Of a stretch of 64,000 bases of DNA, positions 37,065 to 48,659 are shown piece after piece. The stretch lies in assembly GCA_025603075.1 (NCBI GenBank), contig MU626258.1, forward strand, positions 73,457 through 137,456, written 5' to 3'. Below the pieces are notes generated by a model that saw only the letters and a list, made by a program, of their open reading frames with translations, was not told the DNA's origin and made no database searches. The position numbers and the translations under genes were made by a program. This DNA comes from Neoconidiobolus thromboides FSU 785 (lineage: Eukaryota > Entomophthoromycota > Entomophthoromycetes > Entomophthorales > Neoconidiobolaceae). Position 1 is the stretch's first letter; each line of letters opens with the position of its first letter.

Positions 37065-38670
37065 TCATTTATCCAACTGATATAATTCCATATAAACATT
37101 ATCAATAGCATTAAATACTATCTCAAACACAGAATAAAAAATGCTACAAAAAACTTTCACAACTACTTGAATTTCATACGATTGATATAGTCTAATTACA
37201 AATTCCCTACTTATCACTTTAACATAATGTCCAATAATAGTCAAGAAAACTACAAAAGGTGCTAATAAGAAAACAAAAAAGAGGATTGTATATGCAATAT
37301 AGTTATTGATTGATTTGGTCTTTTGATAAATGAGTTTTTTGCCTTGAGATTTATTGAAGCTAGTAACAGCTTTGATACCATTGGTATTGTTGCTATTACT
37401 ATCACTAGTAATATCGTGATTATTGTTATTACTAGAACTAATAACATTAGTATTACTACTATTATTATTAACACTACCATCGCCGAAGCATAAATTATTT
37501 AAACTAGCATTGATTTTATCAAAATCTGTTTTGGTGTTATTATTAGTATCTTCCAAAACAGTCGAATAAATAGATAAACTAGATGCTAATGTTCTATAAG
37601 TATTTTCTACCGATAAATATCTTGAATCTGTATTGTTATAAGCCTCCAATCGATTTTGATATAACCTAGATACATTTTCAAAATCATTAGGATTGATCCT
37701 ATGTATGTAAGGATCAGGACGAGTTTCATCAAATCCAATGGTATTAATAGTTTTATTATGGTTTGGATGATTGCTAGATATAGGTACACTAAACCTGGAT
37801 GAGTGGATACTATTTTGATTAATGGTGTTATTAAATGAAATGGTCTTGGTTGAGTTGATATTATTGTCATACAAGTTGATGGTATTTGTAGTATTTACAT
37901 TATAATATGAAATGGTACTAGTTGGGAGAGCGTTATTACTATATGTTCTAGTGTTAATTGAGCAAGTATTATTACCACGTAATTTAGTACTAGTTGAGTG
38001 ATTATTGTTTACATACAATTTAGTTTTTTCTATAGTATCATCACCAGATAGAACCATTGATGGAAAGAAAGACTCTTGACCTAGAAACAAGCTATTAAAA
38101 CAATTGATGTGTAAAATTCTATATTTACTTTTAAAACATTCTGCTTGTGCACTTAGATAATCAAGGCAACTATTATTTACTATTTCAAACCCTTTCGATT
38201 CCCAGTCTATAGTAATAATAAATATATTGAATTATTTTTGGCTGTATAGAAATTCAAAAGTAGTCCTTACTGTTGAAATAATCAGCGTTTTGATTGACTT
38301 CATAAGATTTACCATTAAATTTAAGCACATTGGGTATAGTTGATTTACTATCTCTAGTACCAGAAAAGTGAAAATTTGAGTTAATAGGTTTGATACTATT
38401 CTTTGATACATTAAGTTGGTGATTATAGCTTAAAAAGTTCTTCATTTGTGAGTTTGCAAAACTACTGTTTTGTGAATTAAAAGAAGCGTTGACCTCTTCT
38501 ATATTAAAATTCTAGAAAAATTAATATATCGAGTTATAAAGCTAATTTGATTTTACTTTATTATCAGTTATTTCATCTTCAGGCCTTTGATAAGTTGACT
38601 TTCCTTCATTATTACGTTTTTTTCCACAAGCTTCCACATCACTTAATCCAGTCAAAGATCTTTGAAACAT
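37065..38670 (-). CDS. Unrecognised Asn/Ser/Thr-rich protein with C-terminal membrane segments
   Basis: Three exons, 38670-38557, 38511-38271 and 38206-37065, join in phase to give 498 residues. The N-terminal region is hydrophilic. A short Cys-containing patch lies near residues 120-160 (NNSCLDYLSAQAECFKSKYR, then LHINCFNSLFLGQES). A long Asn/Ser/Thr-rich stretch follows, with repeated NNN and SSNN runs. The C-terminus has one clear membrane helix (YIAYTILFFVFLLAPFVVFL) and a second hydrophobic helix about 35 residues later. I recognise no family. A nuclear-envelope or ER membrane protein with a large hydrophilic N-terminal domain is possible. The Asn runs probably reflect AAT codon slippage in AT-rich DNA. 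Confidence 0.75.
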
Positions 38671-39199
38671 TTTTGAGTTGGTATTCACTAAATCTATTAT
38701 AAATAATTAGAAGATACTAATATGCTAATTTATTTTTCACATTTTATTGATTTTAAACACTAAGATTTTTCTTTGTCTTAGTTCTCTCTAATAGCTGTTG
38801 GTTAATTATATATCATTTAAATTATTAGCTAATTCATCAAATTATAAAAACTTCAGGGATGAACTGCATTAGCGAAAAAGCTATCATAATGTTTTTTATA
38901 AATTTCATGTTGCTTAAAAATAAACAAGGTACTGAATTAAAGAAATTTAAATGTGTTTTTCTATGTCAGTAGAGATGACGAACAAAAGTCAGTCTATGTT
39001 GACCATTTCTAGACTTTTAAAGTATCAATAAATATTAGAAAAGTGATCGATACAGATTCACTTTTGTCTATCATTATACTTGAGTTGAATCTTTTCAAAT
39101 AATAAGATAATTAGCTGTCTAACTAACAGCGTTTTTAACTTTTTCATCTAAAAAATTAGAACAAATTATTAGACAAATTAGTTTACAAGATGTGTAAAA

Positions 39200-39292
39200 G
39201 CGTCTTTTTGATTCCATTTATTTTTCCTTTTTTAAACACTATTAGATGGAAAAATGTTGGTAAATTTTTTACCTAAAAGTAAATATACTTTT
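39200..39292 (+). mobile_element. MITE-like element, diverged copy 5
   Basis: Retains the centre of the family: a TTTTTCCTTTTTTAAACACTATTAG-like loop followed by ATGGAAAAATGTTGGTAAA. Both terminal repeats are eroded, so this is an old copy. Confidence 0.5.
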
Positions 39293-40226
39293 CTCGTTTG
39301 ATATGATAATCGATTCAATTAATTCAACATCAGCATTAAAATATACAGTGTTGAGGACATATTTATTTCAAGAAGCTGCATCATAATCTTAAAGTAAAAG
39401 TAGATTTCTTAAATAGAAAGGTAGAAGATTCTGTCAAAATGGTAAATGCTTTACACACTACATGACTTAAGTAAATTACAAAGCGATTGTTATTTTTTTC
39501 TTGAAATAGCTTTAGAACTTTGAGTGGTTTATAAATAAATAAATAAAAATAAATAAGAAGATGATTGAAAGATGCCATAACTTTAAGATTTCTCTCCTAC
39601 TATGATTCCTGGATAACCAGGTTCTAGAAAACTCAAAGTTATTTACGCACATTACTTTACATCCAATATACAAAAAACTAGGTATTAAATATTATTAACT
39701 TCAAATTAAAAAATTGGCAGAGTTTATTTAATAGATAATTTCATCAAACGATAATTTAATGAACTAGATAGTATACTATGATAAATAAAATAAAATGTTA
39801 ACCAAAGTAGTTTAATCTATAACATGTTTTCAAGTATCACGATTTTTTTTTAAATTTATTACATTTGATTTAAAGTTACGATAAACAGAAATTAAAATTC
39901 AACTATAAATTCTACGTAGAATTCTTACAAGAAAACTGTTTTTTTCCACTCAATTCTAATCCAATTTAGGAAACTTGAAATATGCTGTTATTAATAATAG
40001 TAAAATTTAAAAACTGCAATTATTATTATAAATTAATAATTACTGTTATAATAAAATAGCAAATAAACCCTTTATGATAAAATAAAGCTAAGCGATACTC
40101 ATGAAAATTATATTAAATATATTTAAATTTCCGACTTAAAAATGAGGTAAACTAAATAAAAAATTTATCAAAAAATGTATCAAAAAATGGGCAGTTGTAA
40201 AAAAATTAAACTTAATTACTCAACCT

Positions 40227-40236
40227 ATATAAATAG
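40227..40236 (+). promoter_or_regulatory. TATA box of the GH16 gene
   Basis: TATATAAATA about 36-45 nt upstream of the GH16 ATG. It is close to the start codon and is a good TATA-box match. Confidence 0.5.
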
Positions 40237-40271
40237 AGGTTTGTTAACTCCAATAAAAATTAAATTTTATC

Positions 40272-41021
40272 ATGTTTCTATTCTATTCATATCTAGCATT
40301 AACTCATTTATCTTTACTTATCACTTCAGCCACCCTAAACTCCACTTCCATTGATTCAGTGGAGCAGCAGGGTTGTATGCCATGGAGAGAAGATTTCAAT
40401 GGTGGTATGGGTCAATTTATTCCTGAAGGCCAAGCTAGTGTAGTTAATGGCAAATTAGTAATGAAGATTTCCTTGGGTAATACCCCTAACCCAACTACGG
40501 GAGTAATAATGGGGTATGGATCAAAAGTAACTTCTTCTAATAAAGTATTATATGGTACCACAACCGCTCGTATTAAGACAAGTCGAATGGGTGGAGTAGT
40601 AAATGCATTTATCTTAATGTCACCAGAAAAGGATGAAATTGATTGGGAATGGGTAGGAAAAAACGAATATTCTTCCCAAACGAATTATTATTATAAAGGT
40701 ATTTTAGATTATACTAAAGGTAATTATATTACCAATGGATTTAATACCCATGCTGATTTTCATGATTATTCTGTCAAGTGGACACCAACTGAAATCACCT
40801 GGATGATAGATGGAGCACCTGTAAGAACTTTAACTAAGTCTATGGCAGGTGATAATTTCCCTAATACTGCATGTAATATTTATTTTTCTTTATGGGATGG
40901 TGGTAGTAATGCAGCTGGTACTCGTGATTGGGCTGGTGGCTTGGTTAATTGGAATGATCCAGAATACACTAGAAATGGGTATATGTCTTCAGAAGTGGAG
41001 TATGTTTCTTATACTTGTTAA
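40272..41021 (+). CDS. Secreted GH16 glucanosyltransferase, CRH/UTR2 type
   Basis: A single exon of 249 residues with an N-terminal signal peptide (MFLFYSYLALTHLSLLITSA). The catalytic motif is DEIDWEWVG at residues 121-129, with E122 as nucleophile and E126 as acid/base, fitting the E-[ILV]-D-x-E pattern of GH16. The surrounding WTPTEITWMIDGAPVRTL and CNIYFSLWDGG are typical of the CRH family, which cross-links chitin to beta-1,3/1,6-glucan in the wall. Unlike yeast Crh1 it has no Ser/Thr tail, GPI signal or chitin-binding module, so it should be a soluble wall enzyme. A plain glucanase is the alternative. There are no introns. Confidence 0.9.
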   Translation: MFLFYSYLALTHLSLLITSATLNSTSIDSVEQQGCMPWREDFNGGMGQFIPEGQASVVNGKLVMKISLGNTPNPTTGVIMGYGSKVTSSNKVLYGTTTARIKTSRMGGVVNAFILMSPEKDEIDWEWVGKNEYSSQTNYYYKGILDYTKGNYITNGFNTHADFHDYSVKWTPTEITWMIDGAPVRTLTKSMAGDNFPNTACNIYFSLWDGGSNAAGTRDWAGGLVNWNDPEYTRNGYMSSEVEYVSYTC

Positions 41022-42965
41022 TATGCCTCATTCATCATCTTAAATATTTTTAATAAACAATTAATAATTTATGTCTTATTTTTTATGGCTCTTCATTATG
41101 TTTAATCTAATAGTATTAATAAAACTGGTTGCATTTGGATGCCTTAGATTTATTTTAATTTGTCGTGACATTTATAGTGAATGTATTAATAAAGTACTTT
41201 ATATAATTTGTAAATTTAATCTAAAAAGATTAACAATAAATTAAAGCTAAGACATCTAAATATAACCAGCTCTAATAAGTGAATTTTTTTAGCTCCTATT
41301 TATCATAAAATTTATAAATTGGTAGATTAAGAGATATAGAATATTAGTAGTTGCTTTTATATTTGTTTTATTGATAAATTAATAGTAAGTTATATTAATT
41401 TTTCTATGAGCATATAGTTTATTATATTCAACTTAACAAGCTGCTGTACTACTGTATATTTCAATGCTTACATACTGAATGTATGTCTAAGGTGGTGTTT
41501 ATGAATTCTATGAAAAATAATGAGTGGGATAAAAAAAATAAGAAGGCAGTTTAGTTGTATTTACATTTACAGCTTTGAAAATTATTATTAAAAAAGTCAA
41601 AATAATTGTATTTATTAACTGCAAAATATTACATGATGGGAGTTTGTAGCAAAGTGGTAAGTGTTGGTCGCATAGAAAACTAATTGAAACAACAAACAAA
41701 AAGTAAGTTTACAAAAAGGTGCGCAGAATTAACTTATTTTACAATAGTCCTAATCCACATATCTCCTATTCGAATCCAAGTAAGCCAAAAAATTAGCTAT
41801 TATGTATGGTCTCCAATCATGGATCTAAAAGTCTTACTATAAGTTCGGTATTTCTGGTGAATATCCCAGTGGAAATTCGATCCTGTTAAATCTTGGATGA
41901 TCTTGAACTTGAACAGAATTACTGGTAAATACAACTAACTGAGTTTAGTGAAATTCTTTCCATATTATAATATTGTCAACTTTTTGTTCTAAACCCCCTA
42001 CACTATGGCTCTTTACAATTTCTTGAATTTTAGGCTAGTAATTTATTAGTTAATCTGCTCGCTTAATGAATCCGAATAATATTAGAATAACTTCGGCTAA
42101 ATGCACATGCTTATGGCTAAGCGCTAGTAAACTCATACGCTATCAGTTATCTTCAAACGACATTAATCCTGTTAATTTAAATAAAAATCAAGCAGTATTT
42201 TAAAATTACTTATAATTACATTTTCAATATAAACTATTAAAGAAGATAGTAAGTAATAATAGTAATATAGGTTTAAACCTTTTATTATCGCTAGTTATAA
42301 AAGAACTTATTTTTAACCAGAGAAACCGAATTTAGTCTGCTTTGAATAATCGATACAGCTGTAGTCACTTTATTGAGATTTTATTGTAAACAGAAGAATA
42401 AATCAAATATTTTTGAAAACTTTTACTTATTAAAAGAAAAAACTGTCTTTGTTTCCTGGTCCAGTTTTACCCTTTTCCAAGACTATATTTTCAAATGGTA
42501 GACTTTCCTGGGAGAAGAGGCTTTCTTCTAGTCTTTCTGCTTCACTTCAGTCAGAAAAATAAAAGCACTCTTAACAAGAACTCCAAACCAACCTAGATAT
42601 TTAACACTCAATATTAAGTATCAAAGTTAACCCAATTATTTTTTTACTGCTTTTAATTCTTTTACTCTTCTAATAATTTTTCAAAATATCTTTTAGTGTC
42701 AAATACTTAAAAAACTGGTTAACTATTTTATTATATTAAATCAATTCAATTTTTTAAATATAAAATAGCTTGTTAAGTGCTTTTGATTTACATAATAACT
42801 GTAAAATTAGAATTAGTAGAAGTTTGCAAAAATAAAATTTACTAATATCCTTATTTACAATTACACTATTAAAAAAACAAAAAAACGAAAATTCACAGCT
42901 CAGTTTTATAAATGTATCTTTTTAATATTTATTTTAATCTCTACTTCGTCTTATTAGCTTTAACT
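41022..42965. other. Convergent intergenic region with possible gene relic
   Basis: About 1.9 kb between the 3' ends of the GH16 and TOM20-SET genes. The stretch 41735-42570 is visibly less AT-rich than its surroundings and contains protein-like open segments on the minus strand, listed separately. No intact gene seen. Confidence 0.55.
41735..42570 (-). pseudogene. Possible decayed protein-coding locus
   Basis: On the minus strand one frame reads through several protein-like blocks broken by stops: SHKHVHLAEVILILFGFIKR near 42100, then VGGLEQKVDNIIIWKEF, then FNRIEFPLGYSPEIPNL, then IHDWRPYIIANFLAYLDSN near 41770. Further upstream, near 42440-42550, another frame gives EAERLEESLFSQESLPFENI before a stop. 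Composition is less AT-rich than the flanks. I recognise no family and see no consistent set of splice sites, so a dead gene fits better than a functional one. Chance open frames are still possible. Confidence 0.3.
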
Positions 42966-44941
42966 TTATTGAGGGGATTCTGGATGAGGTGGGGTATCGA
43001 AACCAGGAGTGGAATTTGATTCATCAATCTTTTCAAATTCTTGGGATGAAAATTCATGAGATGAAGTTTCAAATGTAATCTTTTCCTCAACTTTAACATT
43101 TTCAACTTCTAGTTCTTCTTCAGGTTGTTCTAAACCAGCATCTTCAATTATTTTTTCCGCTGTTAAAAGATTCTTTTCCATCTCAGCTTCAAATAATTCA
43201 AGTGGTTCTTTGGATTCGACAACTACTTCTTCTTTAGTTTCAATTGTTAATGTTTCGACCACTTCAATTTTCTTTTCTTCTTCTACTTGACCATAAGTTT
43301 GTAAATAAAGTACATCTCCAGTTTGAATTGGTTTCAAGGCTACTAAACTTAATTTATGATTACCATCTTTAAAGACAGCTTTAACATTGGCTTCAGTTTT
43401 AGAAGCGGCAAGGAAACCACTAACTACGTAAAGGCCAAATGCATTGACTGGTTCTTCAGTAACAATTTTAATGCCTTCAGGGACAAGTGGGTTTTCAACT
43501 ACTTTATCTTCACTCTTTATAGTTGAAAATCCAAGGATACCTTGGCCAATCTTACTCTTCATATTTTTATAATAAGCCAAATCAACAACTAAAAAATTTA
43601 GATTAATTTAAATTTAATAAACAAGTTCAATATTAAAATTACCATGTTCAATACCTTGAGTTTCAACAGAGACGTATTGACGTAAATGGTCGAGTTCTTT
43701 AGTAAGAACATCATCTGATTCTTCAAAATCAATTGGAGCTAAACGCTCAACATGTTGCATGATAGTATATTTTTCTTTTGGTAAATTCTTAGCGGTACGG
43801 ATACTGTGCTCTTTGAATACTTTATTAAGTACTCGAGCCATAGTAACTGGGATTTTTTTGCCGGTTTTGTATGATTCTTCAAGGATTTGAATAGCTTCTG
43901 GTGATTTAATTAAACTTTCTTCAATGTATTCAATTTTGGAAGCCTCTAAACAAGCCTTAGAACAGAAATTTGATTTAAGATAACTGTATGTTGGTTTAAC
44001 TTCTTCTTCAGAGCTTAATTCTTTAAGACAATTTCCACAGAATCCTTTACCCTATTTATTTTTTAAACTTATAACTAAATATAATTAAAAATCAGCTTAC
44101 TTCATAAGCTGGTTCTAAAGTGGTGATAACTGGCAATTCAGTATAAATTTCATCACCTTCAGCAAACTCCTTCATAGTAGCAAGTTCATAGTCTTTGAAG
44201 GTAACGGCAGCAGAAACATCACGTTGAACTTTGGCTTCAACTAGTTTAACATTCATTTCAGGTGCTGGATTATCAATATAATAATCATTTAAAATAACTT
44301 GCATTTGTTCAAGCTGATAATATTAAATTAATATAAACTTATTATTTTATAGGATGTTTTTTACTTACCTCTAAAGCATAGATACTTGAAACAATTTCAT
44401 AACATTCTTCTGGAAGCATATTTTTAAACAAAAGAATGATTTCAACTGCATTTGGTACAACAAGAGCTGCACGAATAACGGCACAAGCACACTCTTCATA
44501 ATAAGCGGGACCTTTTTTGATAAGAATTAAGAATCATTTTTTAATAAATTAAATTAATAAACTTACCTTTAGTAGCTAATTGTTCAGCCATACTCAAATT
44601 ATAAAAAAGATAAGCTTCTACTTCTTTTTGAGATTCTGGAATTTGGTCCGCTTTTATTTTATCATATAACTGTTTATAACGAACTTTTTTATCTACTACT
44701 TTTTCTTCAGTTACAGTAACTTCTTCTTTTTGGATCTTTTTTTCTACTTCCTTATTTTTCTTTTCTAAAGTTGGAGTTAGTAGTCCATTTAAAATTGATT
44801 TATCTTATTCATATTACTTAAAGTTCTACGGAATTTAGCATCATTTCTACGTTTATAATCAAAGTAAATGGCATAAGATACACCACCAATAGCAGTGATA
44901 GCAATAGCCGATAAGAAGAAATTTTTTAAATTGAATTCCAT
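42966..44941 (-). CDS. TOM20-like import receptor fused to a degenerate SET/MYND-like domain
   Basis: Six exons join in phase to about 570 residues from the ATG at 44941. The N-terminus matches Tom20: a membrane anchor (IAITAIGGVSYAIYFDYKRR) then KFRRTLKKKNKEVEKK, and a helical receptor region around EVEAYLFYNLSMAEQLATKG. Downstream is a SET-type segment: VTFKDYELATMKEFAEGDEI, a CGNC...FCSKAC half zinc finger, and a C-terminal block ANVKAVFKDGN...ALKPIQTGDVLYLQTYG. The NHSCxPN cofactor motif expected before this block is absent (it reads AASKTEANV), so methyltransferase activity is doubtful. The end is an acidic tail. The exons are co-linear with no stop or ATG break, so one polypeptide is the simplest model. 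Divergent from LSC1. Confidence 0.82.
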
Positions 44942-45325
44942 CTTGAATAAAGCTTATCTAGAATGAGAAACCAAAAAATAGTAATTTATTGATTTTTTTA
45001 TTTAACTTTGTTCAATTGAAACTCCCATGACTTTGGGATTGATTCTAATAATTCGATAATTCCTTCCATTTCAAGTAACCCTTAGCTTATGATTTAATTG
45101 ATCAAATTATTTCTAAAATAAAAAAATAATTTAGTCGGGAAAATCTCGTATTTAAAACTCATATTTTAATTGGTTAACTTTTAAATTTTACCTTCTGCAG
45201 GAAATTGAAAACATTGATTGGCTCTGTCGAAAAGTGATAAAATTAAGCCAACCAACGATTCCAGCAATTACAAATTTTTTAAAACTTAAAAATTTTATAA
45301 AGTTTAACTTTTTAAATATTAAACT
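44942..45325. promoter_or_regulatory. Shared divergent promoter of TOM20-SET and LSC1
   Basis: 384 nt separate the two start codons. CCAAT boxes on the minus strand appear as ATTGG at 45169-45173 and 45217-45221 (the latter within TGATTGGCT), with AGCCAACCAACG nearby at about 45243-45254. HAP2/3/5-type CCAAT complexes control respiratory genes in fungi, and both flanking genes encode mitochondrial proteins, so co-regulation is plausible but inferred. Confidence 0.4.
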
Positions 45326-46814
45326 ATGGCATTAACTCATAATCTTGTTAAACAAGTCACTCGTCAATTAAAATCTTCTCCTGGTAATTATATTACTATA
45401 ATCATATAGTTATTAAAATATTTATTTTTTTATCAAATTAGCTGCTCGTTCCTTCTCCAACTCAGCATCTCGTAGAGGCTATGATGAAACTGTTAAAAAT
45501 ATGATGATCAACAGAGATACTAAAGTCATTGTACAAGGTTTCACTGGTAAACAGGTAATTTTAAAAAATGACAAAACCGAATTGATAACTTTATATTAAA
45601 TATTTATAGGGTACTTTCCATGCTCAGCAAGCTATCGATTATGGAACTAAAATAGTTGGTGGAGTATCACCAAAAAAAGCTGGACAAGAACATTTAGGCC
45701 AACCCGTTTTTGGCTCTGTTGCTGATGTAAATAATTATAATATAATTGATATTGAAGTTTTATTTATTTTGTAAAAAATTGGTAGGCTATGAAAGAAACC
45801 AAAGCTGATGCTAGTGTTATTTATGTACCACCACCAGGTGCTGCTGCTGCTATCCTTGAAGCTATCGAAAATGAAGTACCACTTATCGTAGCTATTACTG
45901 AAGGTATCCCACAACAAGATATGGTTAAAGTAGGTTATTTTCATATTCATTATTAATAATAAGTTAGAACACTAATTTAAAATTAGGTTAAACAAGCCCT
46001 TTTAACACAAAATAAGTCACGTCTCATAGGTCCAAATTGCCCAGGTATCATTAATCCAGATGGTTGTAAAATTGGTATTATGCCTGGTCATATCCATATG
46101 CCTGGAAGAATTGGTATTATTTTATTGTAATATATATAATATTGTTTATTTATTTTATTTTATTATTTTAGGTGTTGTATCTCGCTCAGGAACACTTACT
46201 TATGAAGCCGTTGACCAAACTACTCGTCATGGACTTGGACAAACTTTATGTGTTGGTATTGGTGGTGATCCATTCAATGGTACTAACTTTGTAGATTGTC
46301 TTAATGTTTTCCTTAAAGATGATAAAACTGAAGGTAATAATAATGAAATAACAATTTTAATAGATATATTAATTTGAATATATTAACATATGATTAATTA
46401 GGTATTATCTTAATTGGAGAAATTGGTGGTACTGCTGAAGAAGAAGCCGCTCAATATTTGATTGAGCATAATCTTTCACTTGCTAAACCAAAACCAGTTG
46501 TTTCTTTCATTGCTGGTCTTACTGCTCCACCTGGTCGTAGAATGGGTAAAATTTTTATGAAGTCTTGTTTTATATATAATATTAACTTATAATTTTATAT
46601 TAGGTCATGCTGGTGCTATTATTGCTGGTGGTAAAGGTGGTGCTCAACAAAAGATTGAAGCTCTTGAAAGTGCTAATGTTATAGTTTCTAAATCACCTGC
46701 CCGTCTTGGTGCACTTATGCGTCAAGTAAGTTTTATTTATTGTGTTTTTTAAAAGAGTATTAATTTTATTTTTTTCAATAGGCTTTAATCGATAATGGAA
46801 CCATTCAAGGTTAA
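45326..46814 (+). CDS. LSC1: Succinyl-CoA ligase alpha subunit, mitochondrial
   Basis: Nine exons give about 325 residues. The N-terminus ([18 protein letters not shown], then [17 protein letters not shown]) is a mitochondrial presequence. The CoA-binding fold follows with [38 protein letters not shown] and [20 protein letters not shown] are clear family blocks. [14 protein letters not shown] is rebuilt across an intron, and [20 protein letters not shown] follows. The phosphohistidine site lies in [17 protein letters not shown]. It forms succinyl-CoA synthetase with the beta subunit in the TCA cycle, converting succinyl-CoA to succinate with ATP or GTP. Several exons are very short (for example [11 protein letters not shown] at the end), but all splice in phase. 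Confidence 0.96.
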
Positions 46815-46896
46815 ATTTAAAAAAAAAGTAATTATACTATAAAAATAAATTGGGATTTATTTTAACCTTTAGTTCATTAATTTATTTAACTTTTAT

Positions 46897-48659
46897 TCAA
46901 GGTTTTGTTAGTTCAAAGTTTTTATGAATATAATGTAAATAACTCAAGATTCTTTTTTTAGCTGTGTTTAAATTAGGCTATATAAAAACAAGTAAATATA
47001 GTATTAACATAATCAATAATAATAGTTACTTTCATTACATGTAAACCATACATTGTTAATATAACTAATTCTTTTAATCCATCCCCATCAAAATCAGATT
47101 CAATTATACCATAAATTGGATAAGGCAATCTCTTTTGCCATGCTAATACATATCTTTCATTTTCTATTAAATCATTATTATTATATCGTTATATTATTAT
47201 GCTATTATATTATTATGCTATTATATTATTATATTATATTACCTAATTTATAAACCAGCAGTAATTGATTATACGTTCCTAAAAGTATTTCTTTAACCCC
47301 ATCTAAATCAATATCGGCTAATGTAGCACATAATATTGAATCCCCGTCAAATGGCAAAGTTAAATGAACTGGGCTACTTAAATTTAAATTTAAATTTCTG
47401 TTATATTCATTTAATTATTATCATTATTATTATTATTATATAAGATTACTTATAAATTAATCCTAAATTAACCGCTGTTGTAACTAATAAATTGATTTCT
47501 ATAAAAAAATATTAACTTAAATTATTAAATATTATATAATAACTCAACTTACCATCTAGATGAATGAAGAAAACTAAAGAAGATATAGGATAGAATATAT
47601 TTGATTTGGATATTAATGTATTTTCTAGATTTAAATAAGTAAATTTAATATCACAAACGAATATCATTATTAACCATACCATAACTTTTAATTTTATTTT
47701 TAACTTTAATAGTTTTAATTATTGTACAAACTAAACTACCATCTTGACACCCTCCCGCTACATATATCAAATCATTGTATACTTTAAATGTAAGCGATAA
47801 TATACTGATAAAATGTCAAATATTTAAAGAATAAATAATAATAGTAACAGCCTACTTTGTTTCTAGTTCCATTAAGAAACTTAACGGCTTATACTCCTTT
47901 TCAAAATCTACTTGTTCAAACTCAAACTCTAGATTATCCTAGAAACTTTAGTAAATAATCAAACAGTATTATTAAATAATATGTTTACTTTTTGCGAAAA
48001 TGCAGTTATACTTTGATTTGACATACAGACAATAAAACTAGGTTGCTGTTTTTGGTTTAATATACTTTATAAAAATAAAAAAAATTAAAGCCTCATCCTA
48101 ATAGATTAATCAAACTAAAAAAACTTACTCAATATGAGTAATCTTTAATACAGCAGCTTCCAACGTAATAGAATATCTATTAATAACCTCTAAAACGAAA
48201 ATGTCAATAAGCCCCTATTAACTAATCCCTCCTCAAAAGAACTCTTCACTTACCAATTCTACTCTTTTTACCCCCGACAAAAACCTCTTTTTCCACCTTC
48301 AATTTCGCAAAGTTAATAGAAAACATTTCTCCATTTAAACTTGCTTTAGCATAACAAATCAAAAAAGTGTCATCTTCAAAATTTGTTGGATAACAAGCAT
48401 CCAAGGATATAAACTCATCTCCATCGTCTACAGATTCTCCTATCGTACTCCACTTTTCTTCGTCTTCGTTTAAGATATAGACTCCATCGGATAAAGCTGC
48501 TAGGATATGTTTTTTGTTTATGAGATCTTTGTAGTTATCTAGTGGATGATCGGGAATTGCGAGGCTATAAAGGTTACTACGACCAGTATAAGATAAGCGT
48601 TTATAATGACATTCTTGGAGTAACTCTTTTTCACTCTGATCTTTGATGGTGGTATGCAT
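46897..48659 (-). CDS. Kaptin (KPTN) homologue, FG-GAP/beta-propeller protein
   Basis: Ten exons give about 420 residues, near human kaptin (436). I start at the ATG at 48659; the longer open frame begins only with TTG. The N-terminus has the S-N-x-Y-x-L-A propeller start (TGRSNLYSLAI) and an ILAALSDGVYIL strand. Near the C-terminus are two calcium-loop-like FG-GAP motifs, ADIDLDGVKEILLGTY and SDFDGDGLKELVIL. They are joined by VLAWQKRLPYPIYGI and followed by YGLHVM and a basic helix. This order matches kaptin, a subunit of KICSTOR, which recruits GATOR1 to lysosomes to restrain TORC1. Another FG-GAP protein such as ITFG2 is the main alternative. The 3' end is 82 bp from LSC1 (convergent). 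Confidence 0.75.

Larger units (their letters stand above)
38671..40271. other. Divergent intergenic region
   Basis: About 1.6 kb between the membrane-protein gene and the GH16 gene. It contains a diverged MITE-like copy (39200-39292) and a TATA box at 40227. The open frame at 39381-39578 (minus) has no recognisable feature and is not called. Confidence 0.55.

Noticed and set aside
41630-41790. A-box-like (TAGCAAAGTGGTA) and B-box-like (TTCGAATCC) strings about 120 bp apart, suggesting a tRNA gene
   Set aside because: The arms around the B-box are not complementary and no acceptor stem or anticodon arm closes, so at best it is a tRNA relic.
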